Numbered from the stretch's first letter, positions 44,847 to 54,186 are shown. The stretch is DNA of 64,000 nt from Methanohalophilus levihalophilus (GCF_017874375.1 NZ_JAGGLK010000002.1:310001-374000); one strand, 5' to 3'. Notes: generated from the sequence alone by a model not told the origin. Numbers and translations: made by a program.

Positions 44847-45734
44847 ATGAAATACAATAGTATAACTCTTGTCTTTTTACTGTTGGTATTTTCAATAATG
44901 TCAGCGGGATGTCTCTCTCTGGATGAAGATTCTTATTCTTTGTCAGAGAAGCAGATTGTTGGGGTTCCGGACTACAGGAATGATCTTGCTTATGAGGAAG
45001 CAGTTGCCTTTGATACGTCCTCCGGAGTGGCGGTTGAATTTGAGGATATTGAGTCTTCAGAAACCAAAACCACTGAAAGGCAGGTCATAAAAACCGTAGA
45101 TATGTCTTTACAGGTTGACAATGCCAGTAGTGCCGCGGAAGCACTTGGGGATATTGCTGCTTCATATGATGGTTATGTTTCATCTTCTTCTGTTTACGAT
45201 AGCTATTATTATGAAAGCGATGTGCGCAAACAGGGATACGTCAATCTTCGCATTCCCGCAGATAAACTCGACGACGCGCTTGATGAAATAAAGGTTCTTG
45301 GGGAAATCCAATCTGAGAGCAGTTCCGCACAGGATGTTACTGAAGAATACATCGATCTGAATGCAAGGCTTTCAAACCTTGAAAAGCAGGAAACAAGGTT
45401 GCTGGAAATCCTTGACATGGCCTCGTCCGTTCAGGATGTTCTGGAGGTTGAGAAAGAGCTTGGACGTGTGAGGGGTGACATCGAAAGTCTTCAGGGAAGA
45501 TTGAATTACCTGAACAGCAGGATTGACATGGCGACAGTAAACGTGTTCCTTACAGAGCCTGCTCCAATAGGGGGCTCCCTTGGAATCAGGGATGCAATCT
45601 CGGATGCAGTTCAGGGATTCATACTGTCTGTCAGGGGAATAATAGTCTTCGTAGGTTATGCTCTCCCGATTATAATTGTGCTTTCAATTGCAGGTGGAGC
45701 TATCATACTGGCGGCTCGCAGGAAGAAAAAATAA
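44847..45734 (+). CDS. DUF4349-containing lipoprotein
   Basis: The 295-residue protein starts with a signal peptide and lipobox (FSIMSAGCLSL, Cys about residue 22). A DUF4349 domain follows: QVIKTVDMSLQVDNASSAAE, GYVNLRIPADKLDDALDEIK, a coiled coil (about 165-225, LNARLSNLEKQETRLLEIL) and a C-terminal transmembrane helix with a basic KKK end. It is probably anchored at the cell surface at both ends. The function of DUF4349 is unknown. A palindrome covers its leader. Confidence 0.88.
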   Translation: MKYNSITLVFLLLVFSIMSAGCLSLDEDSYSLSEKQIVGVPDYRNDLAYEEAVAFDTSSGVAVEFEDIESSETKTTERQVIKTVDMSLQVDNASSAAEALGDIAASYDGYVSSSSVYDSYYYESDVRKQGYVNLRIPADKLDDALDEIKVLGEIQSESSSAQDVTEEYIDLNARLSNLEKQETRLLEILDMASSVQDVLEVEKELGRVRGDIESLQGRLNYLNSRIDMATVNVFLTEPAPIGGSLGIRDAISDAVQGFILSVRGIIVFVGYALPIIIVLSIAGGAIILAARRKKK

Positions 45735-45751
45735 GCTTTCAGGAGTATTAT

Positions 45752-46744
45752 ATGGGTGAAGAGTTGATCAGGGACATTGATGAGAGGGAATTCATCAAGC
45801 GACTTGTTGGGATACTTGGGAGTGACGACAAAGGTGTCGTTGTCGGTGCAGGGAAAGATGACTGTGCTATCCTTGAAATCGGTGATGAATCTCTTGTTGT
45901 GACCACGGACATGCTTCACAGGAAAACAGATTTTCCGCCAGGTATGTCTGCCCGGCAGATTGGCTGGATGGCTGCTGCGGTGAATTTCAGCGATATCGCT
46001 GCAATGGGGGCTAAGCCCATTGGACTGCTTGCAGCAGTGGGTTATCCTCCTGATATGCCCTACAAAGAAGCCGCAGAAATATCAAAGGGAATGCGGGATT
46101 GCGCTTCCTTTTGCGGGACTTCTGTGATTGGTGGTGACGTAGATATCCATGACGAACTGACAATTACAGGAACTGCCTTTGGAAAATCCGACGGAGTGCA
46201 ACTCCTGCGTCGCAGTGGTGCAAAGGAAGGTGATCTTGTATGCGTTACCGGAACCCTTGGGGGTGCAGGTGCAGCTTTACAGGCATTGTTGGAGGATATG
46301 AACGTTGATTCCGAATTCCTGAAAGCCCTATTTGAGCCGATTCCACGAATAGCGGAAGGGCGAAAACTTGCAGAAAGTGGCTTTGTGACTTCTGCGATGG
46401 ATACAAGTGATGGCCTGGCGATGTCCCTCTACGATCTGGCTGAAACCAGTAATGTGGGGTTTAAAATTTATGAATCCAGTTTACCTATTGATGAACGTGT
46501 GAAGCAGATTGCTTCCAATTCTTCCGATGAACTTGAACTTGCACTCTACTCTGGTGGAGACTTTGAACTCCTTTTCACCGTTAACCCGGAGAGAGTCAAA
46601 TCGTTACATGGCGAATCTTATTTAACTGTTGTAGGTGAAGTTGTAGGTTATGAAAGGGGAGTATCCCTTATTACTGGAAACAATGAAAACCTTGCTATAA
46701 ATCGAAAAGGTTATTTACACATGAAATCATCTGGTGAAATATGA
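45752..46744 (+). CDS. thiL: Thiamine-monophosphate kinase
   Basis: The 330-residue kinase of the PurM-like fold phosphorylates thiamine phosphate to the diphosphate. It shows GKDDCAILEIGDESLVVTTD, NFSDIAAMGAKPIGLLAAVG, VIGGDVDIHDELTITGTAFG, MDTSDGLAMSLYDL and YSGGDFELLFTV. The length is normal. It is preceded by AGGAG, lies 17 bases after the lipoprotein gene, and is followed 22 bases later by the S-layer gene. Confidence 0.94.
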   Translation: MGEELIRDIDEREFIKRLVGILGSDDKGVVVGAGKDDCAILEIGDESLVVTTDMLHRKTDFPPGMSARQIGWMAAAVNFSDIAAMGAKPIGLLAAVGYPPDMPYKEAAEISKGMRDCASFCGTSVIGGDVDIHDELTITGTAFGKSDGVQLLRRSGAKEGDLVCVTGTLGGAGAALQALLEDMNVDSEFLKALFEPIPRIAEGRKLAESGFVTSAMDTSDGLAMSLYDLAETSNVGFKIYESSLPIDERVKQIASNSSDELELALYSGGDFELLFTVNPERVKSLHGESYLTVVGEVVGYERGVSLITGNNENLAINRKGYLHMKSSGEI

Positions 46745-46766
46745 ACGGATTAATGGAGATTATAGT

Positions 46767-49700
46767 ATGAATTCTAATTTGCAAAAAGCATTGATTTTTT
46801 TACTAATTGTCGGATTTGGTTGTGGGGTGGCTACGGCAGCTGCTCCAATAATTTCAGGCATTGACGACTCGGATGTTGATTTCAACAGTGCCACCATTGA
46901 GTTCACTGTAGACCAAAACAATGCTACTACTCAGGTAGCTTATAGTATCAATTCGGATCTTTCCTCAGCTACTTGGACTACAAATACTACCTCTGGAGGA
47001 AACGATCGTAGTGTTTTACTTCCAGGTTTAACCGAGGATACTACATATTATTATTCGATCTATGCCTATAATACTTCTAATGTAAGTGAATTTACAAATT
47101 CAACGATCGACAATTTTGACACTTTAACTCCTACAGCTCCAACTATTTCAAGTGTTTCAGTTGTAGATATTACTGCTACAACTGCTGACGTTGAATTTGA
47201 TATAAGTGCGAATCCAGATGCAGACAACAAGGTTGTTTACAGCGAAAATTCTGATCTGTCTGCTCCGTTCCCTGCAAAATGGGATAACGGCACAGGTAGC
47301 CAAAGTGTTTCTCTCACAGGTTTGACTGAAGGTACAACTTACTATTATCAGATTTCCTCTAACAACACTTTTAACTCAAGTTTGTCAGATAACACGACAA
47401 TTCTTAGTTTTCAGACTGTGACTCCAACTGCACCTCTTATTGAAAATGTTGAAGATAAGAATGTTGAAGGTACCAGTGCGACTATTGAATTTGATGTAAA
47501 TCAGAGTGATGCTAAGACTCAGGTCGCTTACAGTACATCTTCAAACCTTTCATCTCCAAGCTGGACTGCAAATGTTACTTCAGGAAGTTCTCGTACAGTT
47601 TCTCTTTCCAGTCTAAGTGGGGAAACTACCTACTATTACAGTGTTTTCGCTTATAACGCCAGTAACAACAGTGTCTATAGCAATTCTACAATTGCCAGTT
47701 TCACAACCCTTTCATCATGGGGTAATCGTATCTGGGATGAAAACGAAGGTTTGTCAAATCCTTATACTTGGGACGCTAAAAGTTTCTCAGGATTCTTCTA
47801 TGATCTTGATACAGGTGACACATCCGAAAGTATGACTATTACAATTGATGTTTCCGGTCGTGAAATTAAGGATGGGGACCTTGTTTACACTGCAATCCCA
47901 ATTACAACAGAGTTTGAATACAGTGGCTGGGATGATTATGATGTGATCGGTTTCATGGCCGAGAAATATTTTGCAGGCTATAACAATACAGACACGTCTA
48001 TAATCGATTCCGACCTAAGTCTCATGGAAGAAGGTATCCTTGCCAAAGTCCTTATTGACACGGACGATGATGAGTCAATTTATTCCGGTTCTTCTCTCAT
48101 ACTTGAAGATGGTTATGCCCTTAACATTCAGCAAGTTGATGTTAATGGGGATAGTGTTTGGATGAGCCTTACCAAAGATGGCGATGAAATAGATGACGAC
48201 ATCTTGTCCGCAGGTGAGACTTACGTTTACACGAAAGATATGGGTGGCGTTGATGATGTTCCTATAATTGCTGTGCATTTTGATGAAGTATTCAGTGGTA
48301 CTGAAACTAATGCAGTATTTGTGGATGGTATTTTCCAGATATCCGATGAATACACCGAAATTGATCGCGGTGATGAGTTTGGAAAGATGGAAATTACTGA
48401 TGTAGATGACGATATAATTGAAATGGAAAATGAAGATGACATTGATCTCGATGAAGGCGACATAATTGAGATTATGGGCAAACTTAACATTATAGTTGCT
48501 GATGACAGCGTTCTTCGTTTTGCTCCATTTGTGGATATGTCCGAACCGGGTACTTACGAATTGAGAGGTACCATTGCTACTGAAAATGATGGGGAATTTA
48601 CTTGGACTCCGTTGAATTTTGAGGGTTTCTATTATGACATAGATGAAGGTCTAAGAAGTGAAACATTGAAAATAGATGCTTCTGGTGGTCGAAATCTTGA
48701 AGGTGATGATGTTACTTACACAGCAGTGCCTGTAACTGTCGAATTTGAACATTCCCAATGGGGTGATTATAAGGTAATCGGTTTCATGGCCGAGAAATAC
48801 TTTGCAGCATTCGTTGATGATCCTTCTAATGACTGGGACGATGATGCCATTAGTCTTATGCAGGAAGGGCAGCTTTCTAAAGTTCTTATCGATGACGATG
48901 ATGACAGATCGGTATACACCGGTTCTTCCCTTATTCTTGAAGAAGGGTATACTCTCAACATCAAGGAGGTCAATGTAAACGGTGACAGTGTATGGCTCGA
49001 GTTGACCAAAGATGGCGATGAAGTTGAGGAAAAAATCATCTCTGCAAATGATGATTTTGTCTATGTTGATGATGTCAGTGGTGTTGACGATGTTCCATTG
49101 ATAGTCGTACACTTTGACGAGGTATTCAGTGGTACTGAAACAAGTGCTGTATTTGTTGAAGGTATTTTCCAGATTTCAGATGACTTCGTTGAAATTGAGA
49201 AGGGCGATGATTACGGTAAAATGACTATTGATGATGTTGGTCCAAGTAGCATAGAGATGGAACTTGATGACGACATCGAACTTGATGATGGGGACACCAT
49301 TGAACTTATGGGTGATATACAGATCAAAGTTGCCGACGACAACACTTTGAGATACTACCCATTCGTTGAAGTGGAAACCAAACCATCTGAATCTCTTAAT
49401 CTCGACATTGAACCTACAACAGTACTTGAAGATGACGAAGTTCTCTTCACAGTAACTTCCCGTGGTTCTTCTGTAAGGGATGCAATTATTCTTGTGGATG
49501 GCGTTGAAGTTGGTGACACTGACAGGGAAGGAACATTCGAATACGAATTCGATGATGAAGGCACATACACAATTACTGCTGAAAAGGAAGGCTTTACTTC
49601 AGATGAAGGTAAAGTAGAGGTCATTTCACCAGAGGATGAAAGCAAGAAGATAACTATTGAAGTTTCTCCTGAGGAAATCTTTGAGGGTACTCCAATAACC

Positions 49701-50315
49701 ATCTCAGTCCTCAAGGCGATTGGTTCTGAGCCAATTGAGGGTGCGGAAGTCTACTTTGACAGCAAGCTTCTTGGTGAAACCGACGATGACGGAACTATCA
49801 GCTACAATCCAAAAGAGCCCGGAATGCATAAGATAAAGGCCACAATCTCAGGTCTGCTTGATTCCGAGCTGAACATTCAGGTTCAGGAACTTGCTGCAAA
49901 CTTCGTGTTCAGTGAGTTTGAGTTCTCTTCCAACCCTGCAAAGGTTAACAAGGAAGTAACGATTTCTCTGAATGCTGTGAATGACGGCTATGCTGAGGGC
50001 AGCTACACAGTGGAGCTTTCTGTTAACAATGAAGTCCTGGACAGTGAGGAAATCACTCTTGCAGTAAACGATTCTACAGAGATTGAATTGACCTTTACTC
50101 CTGAGGCAGAAGGTACTTACTTCGTTGAAGCAGGTGGTTTCTCCGAAACCCTTGAAGTTGAGAAAGGAATTGGTCTTATCTGGTATGCAGCTGGTGCAGG
50201 TGCCCTTGCCCTTGCCGGAGGTGCAATCTATCTCTTTACTCAGGGTGGCGGTGCTGCAGGACTTAATGGAGCAATTGAATCCATTAAGGAAATGATCAGC
50301 GGACTGAGAAAATAA
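46767..50315 (+). CDS. Large S-layer-type surface protein with three fibronectin-III domains
   Basis: The 1182-residue protein has a signal peptide (about 1-26, LIFLLIVGFGCGVATAAAP) and three fibronectin type III domains (about 27-120, 122-216, 218-312; each with a TTYYYS or TTYYYQ motif). Two tandem Methanosarcina-type S-layer domains follow (about 320-590 and 595-860, each with VIGFMAEKYFA and FSGTET plus AVFV). Ig/PEGA-like domains (about 865-1045), a CARDB-like domain (about 1050-1135) and one transmembrane helix (WYAAGAGALALAGGAIYLF) end it. It is very acidic and rich in N-x-S/T sites in the fibronectin part. Its likely place is the cell envelope, anchored at the C-terminus. The start at 46767 follows GGAG. 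Confidence 0.9.
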   Translation: MNSNLQKALIFLLIVGFGCGVATAAAPIISGIDDSDVDFNSATIEFTVDQNNATTQVAYSINSDLSSATWTTNTTSGGNDRSVLLPGLTEDTTYYYSIYAYNTSNVSEFTNSTIDNFDTLTPTAPTISSVSVVDITATTADVEFDISANPDADNKVVYSENSDLSAPFPAKWDNGTGSQSVSLTGLTEGTTYYYQISSNNTFNSSLSDNTTILSFQTVTPTAPLIENVEDKNVEGTSATIEFDVNQSDAKTQVAYSTSSNLSSPSWTANVTSGSSRTVSLSSLSGETTYYYSVFAYNASNNSVYSNSTIASFTTLSSWGNRIWDENEGLSNPYTWDAKSFSGFFYDLDTGDTSESMTITIDVSGREIKDGDLVYTAIPITTEFEYSGWDDYDVIGFMAEKYFAGYNNTDTSIIDSDLSLMEEGILAKVLIDTDDDESIYSGSSLILEDGYALNIQQVDVNGDSVWMSLTKDGDEIDDDILSAGETYVYTKDMGGVDDVPIIAVHFDEVFSGTETNAVFVDGIFQISDEYTEIDRGDEFGKMEITDVDDDIIEMENEDDIDLDEGDIIEIMGKLNIIVADDSVLRFAPFVDMSEPGTYELRGTIATENDGEFTWTPLNFEGFYYDIDEGLRSETLKIDASGGRNLEGDDVTYTAVPVTVEFEHSQWGDYKVIGFMAEKYFAAFVDDPSNDWDDDAISLMQEGQLSKVLIDDDDDRSVYTGSSLILEEGYTLNIKEVNVNGDSVWLELTKDGDEVEEKIISANDDFVYVDDVSGVDDVPLIVVHFDEVFSGTETSAVFVEGIFQISDDFVEIEKGDDYGKMTIDDVGPSSIEMELDDDIELDDGDTIELMGDIQIKVADDNTLRYYPFVEVETKPSESLNLDIEPTTVLEDDEVLFTVTSRGSSVRDAIILVDGVEVGDTDREGTFEYEFDDEGTYTITAEKEGFTSDEGKVEVISPEDESKKITIEVSPEEIFEGTPITISVLKAIGSEPIEGAEVYFDSKLLGETDDDGTISYNPKEPGMHKIKATISGLLDSELNIQVQELAANFVFSEFEFSSNPAKVNKEVTISLNAVNDGYAEGSYTVELSVNNEVLDSEEITLAVNDSTEIELTFTPEAEGTYFVEAGGFSETLEVEKGIGLIWYAAGAGALALAGGAIYLFTQGGGAAGLNGAIESIKEMISGLRK

Positions 50316-50334
50316 ACTATACAGAAACAAAAGC

Positions 50335-50367
50335 TTGTGCCCGAAAGGGCACAACAAATTCTTTTTT
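50335..50367. terminator. Bidirectional hairpin terminator
   Basis: TTGTGCCC (50335-50342), GAAA tetraloop and GGGCACAA (50347-50354) form a perfect 8-bp stem. On the plus strand a run of six T (50362-50367) follows, terminating the S-layer transcript. On the minus strand CTTTTGTTTC follows, serving the convergent regulator gene. Confidence 0.8.
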
Positions 50368-50896
50368 ATTCTTCAATTTCAACCTTGCGGGCTACGTTTT
50401 CAATAGCTTCCACAAGACTGTTTTTTGGCATAATTGTTGAAACAGGAATACGCAGTATTTTTTCGACGGTTGGGCTTACGATTGGAGCACAAACAAGTGC
50501 CTTTGCGCCTTCCCGTTCTGCCCTCACAGCTGCTATTATTGCTTCTTCCATTGTCGTAGCTGAATATTCCCGGATTGTACAGAGATTGCCGCAGATTTTC
50601 TTTTTTGTTTCATTTATGTTGTCAAGCACGGGTCTGGCAGCGATTACGGCTATAAAATCTCCTTTTTCCTGTCCTTCGATTTTGCGTATAGTCTTCACAA
50701 TTTGCCTTATCGTACGCAGATTTGGTTCCCTGTTTCCGGACATGAGTTTGTACAGGGTACTTGGAGGAATTCCTGAATGCTCTGAAAATTCGATTGCTGT
50801 AAGGCCCAGATCCTCTTTGATAACTTTGAGTAAGGTTTGCTGGAAGGCTTCATCTGACTCAAATGCAGCTTCAATAACCTTGTTTGAAGTACTCAT
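50366..50896 (-). CDS. XRE-type helix-turn-helix regulator with C-terminal effector-like domain
   Basis: The 176-residue protein has a Cro/XRE helix-turn-helix (DLGLTAIEFSEHSGIPPSTL, YKLMSGNREPNLRTIRQI) and a C-terminal alpha/beta domain (EEAIIAAVRAEREGAKALVC, VSPTVEKILRIPVSTIMP) that could bind a small molecule. The start is MSTSNKVIEAA at 50896, after GGAG. It is divergent from the ABC importer at 51066 and is a likely local regulator of it. The ligand is unknown. Confidence 0.78.
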   Translation of the reverse strand: MSTSNKVIEAAFESDEAFQQTLLKVIKEDLGLTAIEFSEHSGIPPSTLYKLMSGNREPNLRTIRQIVKTIRKIEGQEKGDFIAVIAARPVLDNINETKKKICGNLCTIREYSATTMEEAIIAAVRAEREGAKALVCAPIVSPTVEKILRIPVSTIMPKNSLVEAIENVARKVEIEE

Positions 50897-51065
50897 TTTG
50901 TACAATCTCCTTTGATATAGTTTACTACAAGGAAATATTATATTACAAATTATCACTATTGGGTTAAATAATTATGTTTTACGGCAAAGTATAAATTTAA
51001 TGCTTCCAGATTGCAAATTGATATCTATAATCTATATAGAATTCATATGTTTTGGAGGTATGAAT

Positions 51066-52067
51066 ATGAAGAAACTTCAATTAATTTTACTCATTTCATT
51101 CGTAATCGCTGGTATTGTATTGATTTCCGGTTGCGTTTCCCCGGAAGAAGGCGAAGAATCGGTAGTTGAAGAGATCAATTTTGGTTACCAGCCAAGCACT
51201 CACCAGATTGCATACATGACTGCCTACGAAAAAGGATGGTGGGCTGAGGATCTTGCACCCTTTGGTGTAACTACCATTAATGAATTTGAATTCCCCACAG
51301 GTGCTCCTGAGATGCAGTCCATGCTTGCAGGAGATCTTGATATAGCATATGTCGGAGCTGCACCATTTATCGCGGCATTGGGCAGCGGTCTTGATGCTAA
51401 GGTTGTTGCCGGGGTAAATTCTCAGGGCTCTGATCTTGTGCTGTTGACTGATATCCCTTATGAATCTCCTGAAGATCTTAAAGGGCTCACAATTGCAACT
51501 TTCCCTCCGGGGACAATTCAGGATACCATTCTGCGCAACTGGCTGATTGAGAACGGCTTGGAACCTGATGCTGATGTTATCATAAAATCCATGGGTCCGG
51601 GCGATGCTATTGCTGCAATCTCCGCAGCCCAGATTGATGGGGCATTCCTTCCACACCCTGCACCTGCGCTTATTGAAGCAGAGGGTACTGGCAGATCTGT
51701 CGTTGCTTCCGGAGTGATAATGCCAGAGCATGCCTGTTGTGTGATGGTTGTAAGTGGTGACCTGATTCGCAACAATCCTGAAATGGTCACACAGATTGTG
51801 AAAACACATATCAAGGCAAATGACTTCAACCTTGAGAACAAGGAAGAAGCAGCCCAGATATTCGCTGACAAACAAGGCTGGGATGTCAATATTGTTCGCG
51901 CTTCCCTTGACGAGTGGGATGGACAGTGGATTGCAGATCCAAACATCATTGTGGAATCAACTGTGGATTATGCAGAAGTACAGCATGAGCTGGGCTACAT
52001 TGAAGTTGAGTTGACTCAGGATGACATCTTTGACCTGAGTTTTTATGAAGCTGCAACTGAAGAATGA
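51066..52067 (+). CDS. ABC transporter substrate-binding lipoprotein (NitT/TauT type)
   Basis: The 333-residue lipoprotein has a signal peptide with lipobox (IVLISGCVSPEE, Cys about residue 24) and a type-2 periplasmic binding fold of the nitrate/sulfonate/taurine group (FGYQPSTHQIAYMTAYEKGWW, LDIAYVGAAPFIAALGSG, AAQIDGAFLPHPAPALIE). The family takes up nitrate, alkylsulfonates, taurine or thiamine precursors. The substrate here is not predictable, but sulfonates such as coenzyme M precursors are worth testing. The start at 51066 is 6 bases after GGAGGT. Confidence 0.88.
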   Translation: MKKLQLILLISFVIAGIVLISGCVSPEEGEESVVEEINFGYQPSTHQIAYMTAYEKGWWAEDLAPFGVTTINEFEFPTGAPEMQSMLAGDLDIAYVGAAPFIAALGSGLDAKVVAGVNSQGSDLVLLTDIPYESPEDLKGLTIATFPPGTIQDTILRNWLIENGLEPDADVIIKSMGPGDAIAAISAAQIDGAFLPHPAPALIEAEGTGRSVVASGVIMPEHACCVMVVSGDLIRNNPEMVTQIVKTHIKANDFNLENKEEAAQIFADKQGWDVNIVRASLDEWDGQWIADPNIIVESTVDYAEVQHELGYIEVELTQDDIFDLSFYEAATEE

Positions 52068-52102
52068 TGGCAACATACATTAATGAGCTATACATAATAA
52101 GA

Positions 52103-52135
52103 CCCGGAAGCGGGGAAAATTTGTCCGCTTTCGGG
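52103..52135 (+). other. Intercistronic hairpin between binding-protein and permease genes
   Basis: CCCGGAAGCGG (52103-52113) pairs with CCGCTTTCGGG (52125-52135) over 11 bp with one G-U pair. The permease Shine-Dalgarno (GGGAGG) begins inside the 3' arm. Such hairpins can stabilise the upstream binding-protein mRNA or dampen permease translation, giving excess binding protein. Confidence 0.6.
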
Positions 52136-52143
52136 AGGAATTT

Positions 52144-52929
52144 ATGAAATCCCCGAAGAGTCGTTTCGAAGGCAAAGGAATTGAGATAATATCTCTTTTC
52201 GTAGCAATTGCAATCTGGCAATTAATTGCGGATTTCGTAATTCAGCGAAAGCTCATTCTTCCAAGTTTTACTGATGTTTTCATCGCTTTTGTTGATATAA
52301 TTCAGAGTGGTGTTTTCTTTACGGATTTACTCACGAGTCTGCTACATTTCGGAATCGGTTTATTTGCGGCCCTGCTCATTGGCATTCCGATTGGAGTTGC
52401 AATGGGCTGGTTCAAATACGTTGACAAGGCGATTGATCCCCTTATTGAAATTGTGCGTCCGATTCCACCGCTTGCATGGATTCCCTTTGCCATTGTCTGG
52501 TTTGGGCTTACAAATATATCTGCAGGTTTTGTTATCTTTGTAGGAGCTGTATTTCCAATAGTTATCAACACGGTTTCCGGTTTCAAAGGAGTTCCAAAAG
52601 TTTATGTGGAAGCTGCAAGAGTGCTGGGATGTATGAATGACAGATCCTTGATCCGTCATGTTGCATTGCCATCCTCCTTCCCTTCAATTGCTGCTGGTAT
52701 CAGGATTGCAATGGGTGTCGGATGGATGTGTCTTGTGGCTGCAGAGATGTTCGGTGTGAGCAGCAGCGGTCTGGGATACAAAATCTGGTGGCACTATTAT
52801 CTCCACCAGATGGACTATGTGCTTGTCTACATGCTGATACTTGGTTTCCTCGGACTGGTGATTGACCGTATTTTCAGATGGTATGTCGATGGTAAAATCC
52901 TGAAATGGCGTAAAGGAGTTGTTGTCTGA
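52144..52929 (+). CDS. ABC transporter permease (NitT/TauT type)
   Basis: The 261-residue membrane protein has about six helices and the coupling-loop EAA motif (EAARVLGCMNDRSLIRHVALP). The segment PIPPLAWIPFAIVWFGL is typical of SsuC/TauC permeases. It starts at 52144 behind GGGAGG in a hairpin arm, and its stop overlaps the ATP-binding gene by one base (TGATG). Confidence 0.92.
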   Translation: MKSPKSRFEGKGIEIISLFVAIAIWQLIADFVIQRKLILPSFTDVFIAFVDIIQSGVFFTDLLTSLLHFGIGLFAALLIGIPIGVAMGWFKYVDKAIDPLIEIVRPIPPLAWIPFAIVWFGLTNISAGFVIFVGAVFPIVINTVSGFKGVPKVYVEAARVLGCMNDRSLIRHVALPSSFPSIAAGIRIAMGVGWMCLVAAEMFGVSSSGLGYKIWWHYYLHQMDYVLVYMLILGFLGLVIDRIFRWYVDGKILKWRKGVVV

Positions 52930-53687
52930 TGGGCCAGCTTTCAATCGAACACATTTCGCAGTCATTTGAGAAAGACAGTGGTGAATCCACCAATGCCCTT
53001 GAAGACGTAAATCTTGAGATAAAAGACAGGGAATTTATTTGTCTTATAGGGCCTTCTGGATGTGGAAAAACCACTTTGCTGCGTATTATAGCAGGGCTTG
53101 ACATACCTGACTCTGGTCGTGTAACCCTTGACGGCGATGAAATCACGGTTCCTGATCCTCGAAGGGGGATGGTTTTTCAGGAATATTCGCTTTTTCCATG
53201 GAAAACAGTTATTGAAAACATTACTTTCGGAATGGAACTGCAGGGTGCTCCAAAGGAAGAAATATCCAGAACTGCAGAAGAATACCTTAAGATGGTTGGT
53301 CTTGAACAATTCAGGGATAGTTATCCTTATGAATTGTCAGGTGGGATGCGGCAAAGGGTTGCTATTGTAAGGGCACTTGCAAATGATCCTTCCGTCTTAC
53401 TCATGGACGAACCTTTTGGTGCACTTGATGCCCAGACGCGGAATACCTCACAGCAGGAATTACTCCAGATATGGGAGAAAAAGAAAATAACAATTCTTTT
53501 TGTAACTCACAGCGTAGATGAAGCTGTTTATCTTGCAGACAGGATTGTGGTTATGTCAGCAAGACCTGGAAGGGTTAAGGAAATGGTAAAAGTAGATCTT
53601 CCAAGACCCCGGGATCGCACAAGCCGCCAAGCTAATGAACTTCGCAATTCCCTTCTTGGGAAGCTTGCAGAAGAGCGCAAAAAATGA
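52929..53687 (+). CDS. ABC transporter ATP-binding protein (NitT/TauT type)
   Basis: The 252-residue ATPase shows Walker A GPSGCGKTTLLRI, Q-loop VFQEYSLFPW, signature LSGGMRQRVAIVRA, Walker B VLLMDEPFGALD and the switch His in FVTHSVDEAVYLAD. It is the SsuB/TauB-like partner of the permease and lipoprotein upstream. The three genes form one operon. It converges on the bactofilin-like gene. Confidence 0.95.
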   Translation: MGQLSIEHISQSFEKDSGESTNALEDVNLEIKDREFICLIGPSGCGKTTLLRIIAGLDIPDSGRVTLDGDEITVPDPRRGMVFQEYSLFPWKTVIENITFGMELQGAPKEEISRTAEEYLKMVGLEQFRDSYPYELSGGMRQRVAIVRALANDPSVLLMDEPFGALDAQTRNTSQQELLQIWEKKKITILFVTHSVDEAVYLADRIVVMSARPGRVKEMVKVDLPRPRDRTSRQANELRNSLLGKLAEERKK

Positions 53688-53695
53688 TTTCTGAT

Positions 53696-54127
53696 TTAAT
53701 CGGATCGAACCACTACGCGGGTTCCGGATTCAATTTCCCCGATGTGGACTTTGCCGACAAGTTCAAGTTCCCTGTCAGCTTTTGCAAATTTTATTTTGCA
53801 TCCGGGCCTGATTTTCATCTGGCCTCCACAGGTCGCAGATCCTCCAATAATGGCTCCATCAAGCAAAATAGCCTCATCCTCTGCGTGCAGATTCCCGGTG
53901 ATTTCACTCCCTGGGCCGAGAAGAATGCGCGTTGCTTTTAAATCCCCACGGACAATTGTTCTTTTCCCAAGTTCAACTGTGCCTGTAGCGCTCAGAGACT
54001 TCCAGAAATTGGATAACGCTCCTGCAATCAGGTTTCCATCCACCCTGATTTCATCTTTAAAATAGGATCTCTTCTCTGCAATATACGTATTTGATTCAGG
54101 ATGATATTTCAGGAAATTGTCTTCCAT
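53696..54127 (-). CDS. Bactofilin-like beta-helix protein (polymer-forming cytoskeletal family)
   Basis: The 143-residue protein consists mostly of short repeated strands with Gly turns (IRVDGNLIAGAL, TIVRGDLKATRILLGPGS, EITGNLHAEDEAILLDGAII), the pattern of right-handed beta-helical bactofilins. The start is MEDNFLKYHP (54127); an earlier in-frame start adds four residues. Bactofilins polymerise without nucleotide in bacteria, but archaeal roles are little known. No partner gene is evident; it lies between the ABC operon and the prenyltransferase-like gene. Confidence 0.7.
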   Translation of the reverse strand: MEDNFLKYHPESNTYIAEKRSYFKDEIRVDGNLIAGALSNFWKSLSATGTVELGKRTIVRGDLKATRILLGPGSEITGNLHAEDEAILLDGAIIGGSATCGGQMKIRPGCKIKFAKADRELELVGKVHIGEIESGTRVVVRSD

Positions 54128-54186
54128 TATTCCCCTCACTTATAACATATTCCGATTTCCTTTATAAAAACTGCTATTAGGTATTG

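Noticed and set aside
47790-49370. A long DNA tandem repeat within the S-layer gene
   Set aside because: Similarity between the two halves is at protein level (two S-layer domains) with only short identical DNA runs, so it is an old domain duplication, not a recent repeat.
51096-51875. Long minus-strand frame of 259 codons opposite the ABC binding-protein gene
   Set aside because: It is antisense to a gene with clear lipoprotein and binding-fold motifs and is rich in Cys/His without family pattern, typical of a shadow frame.
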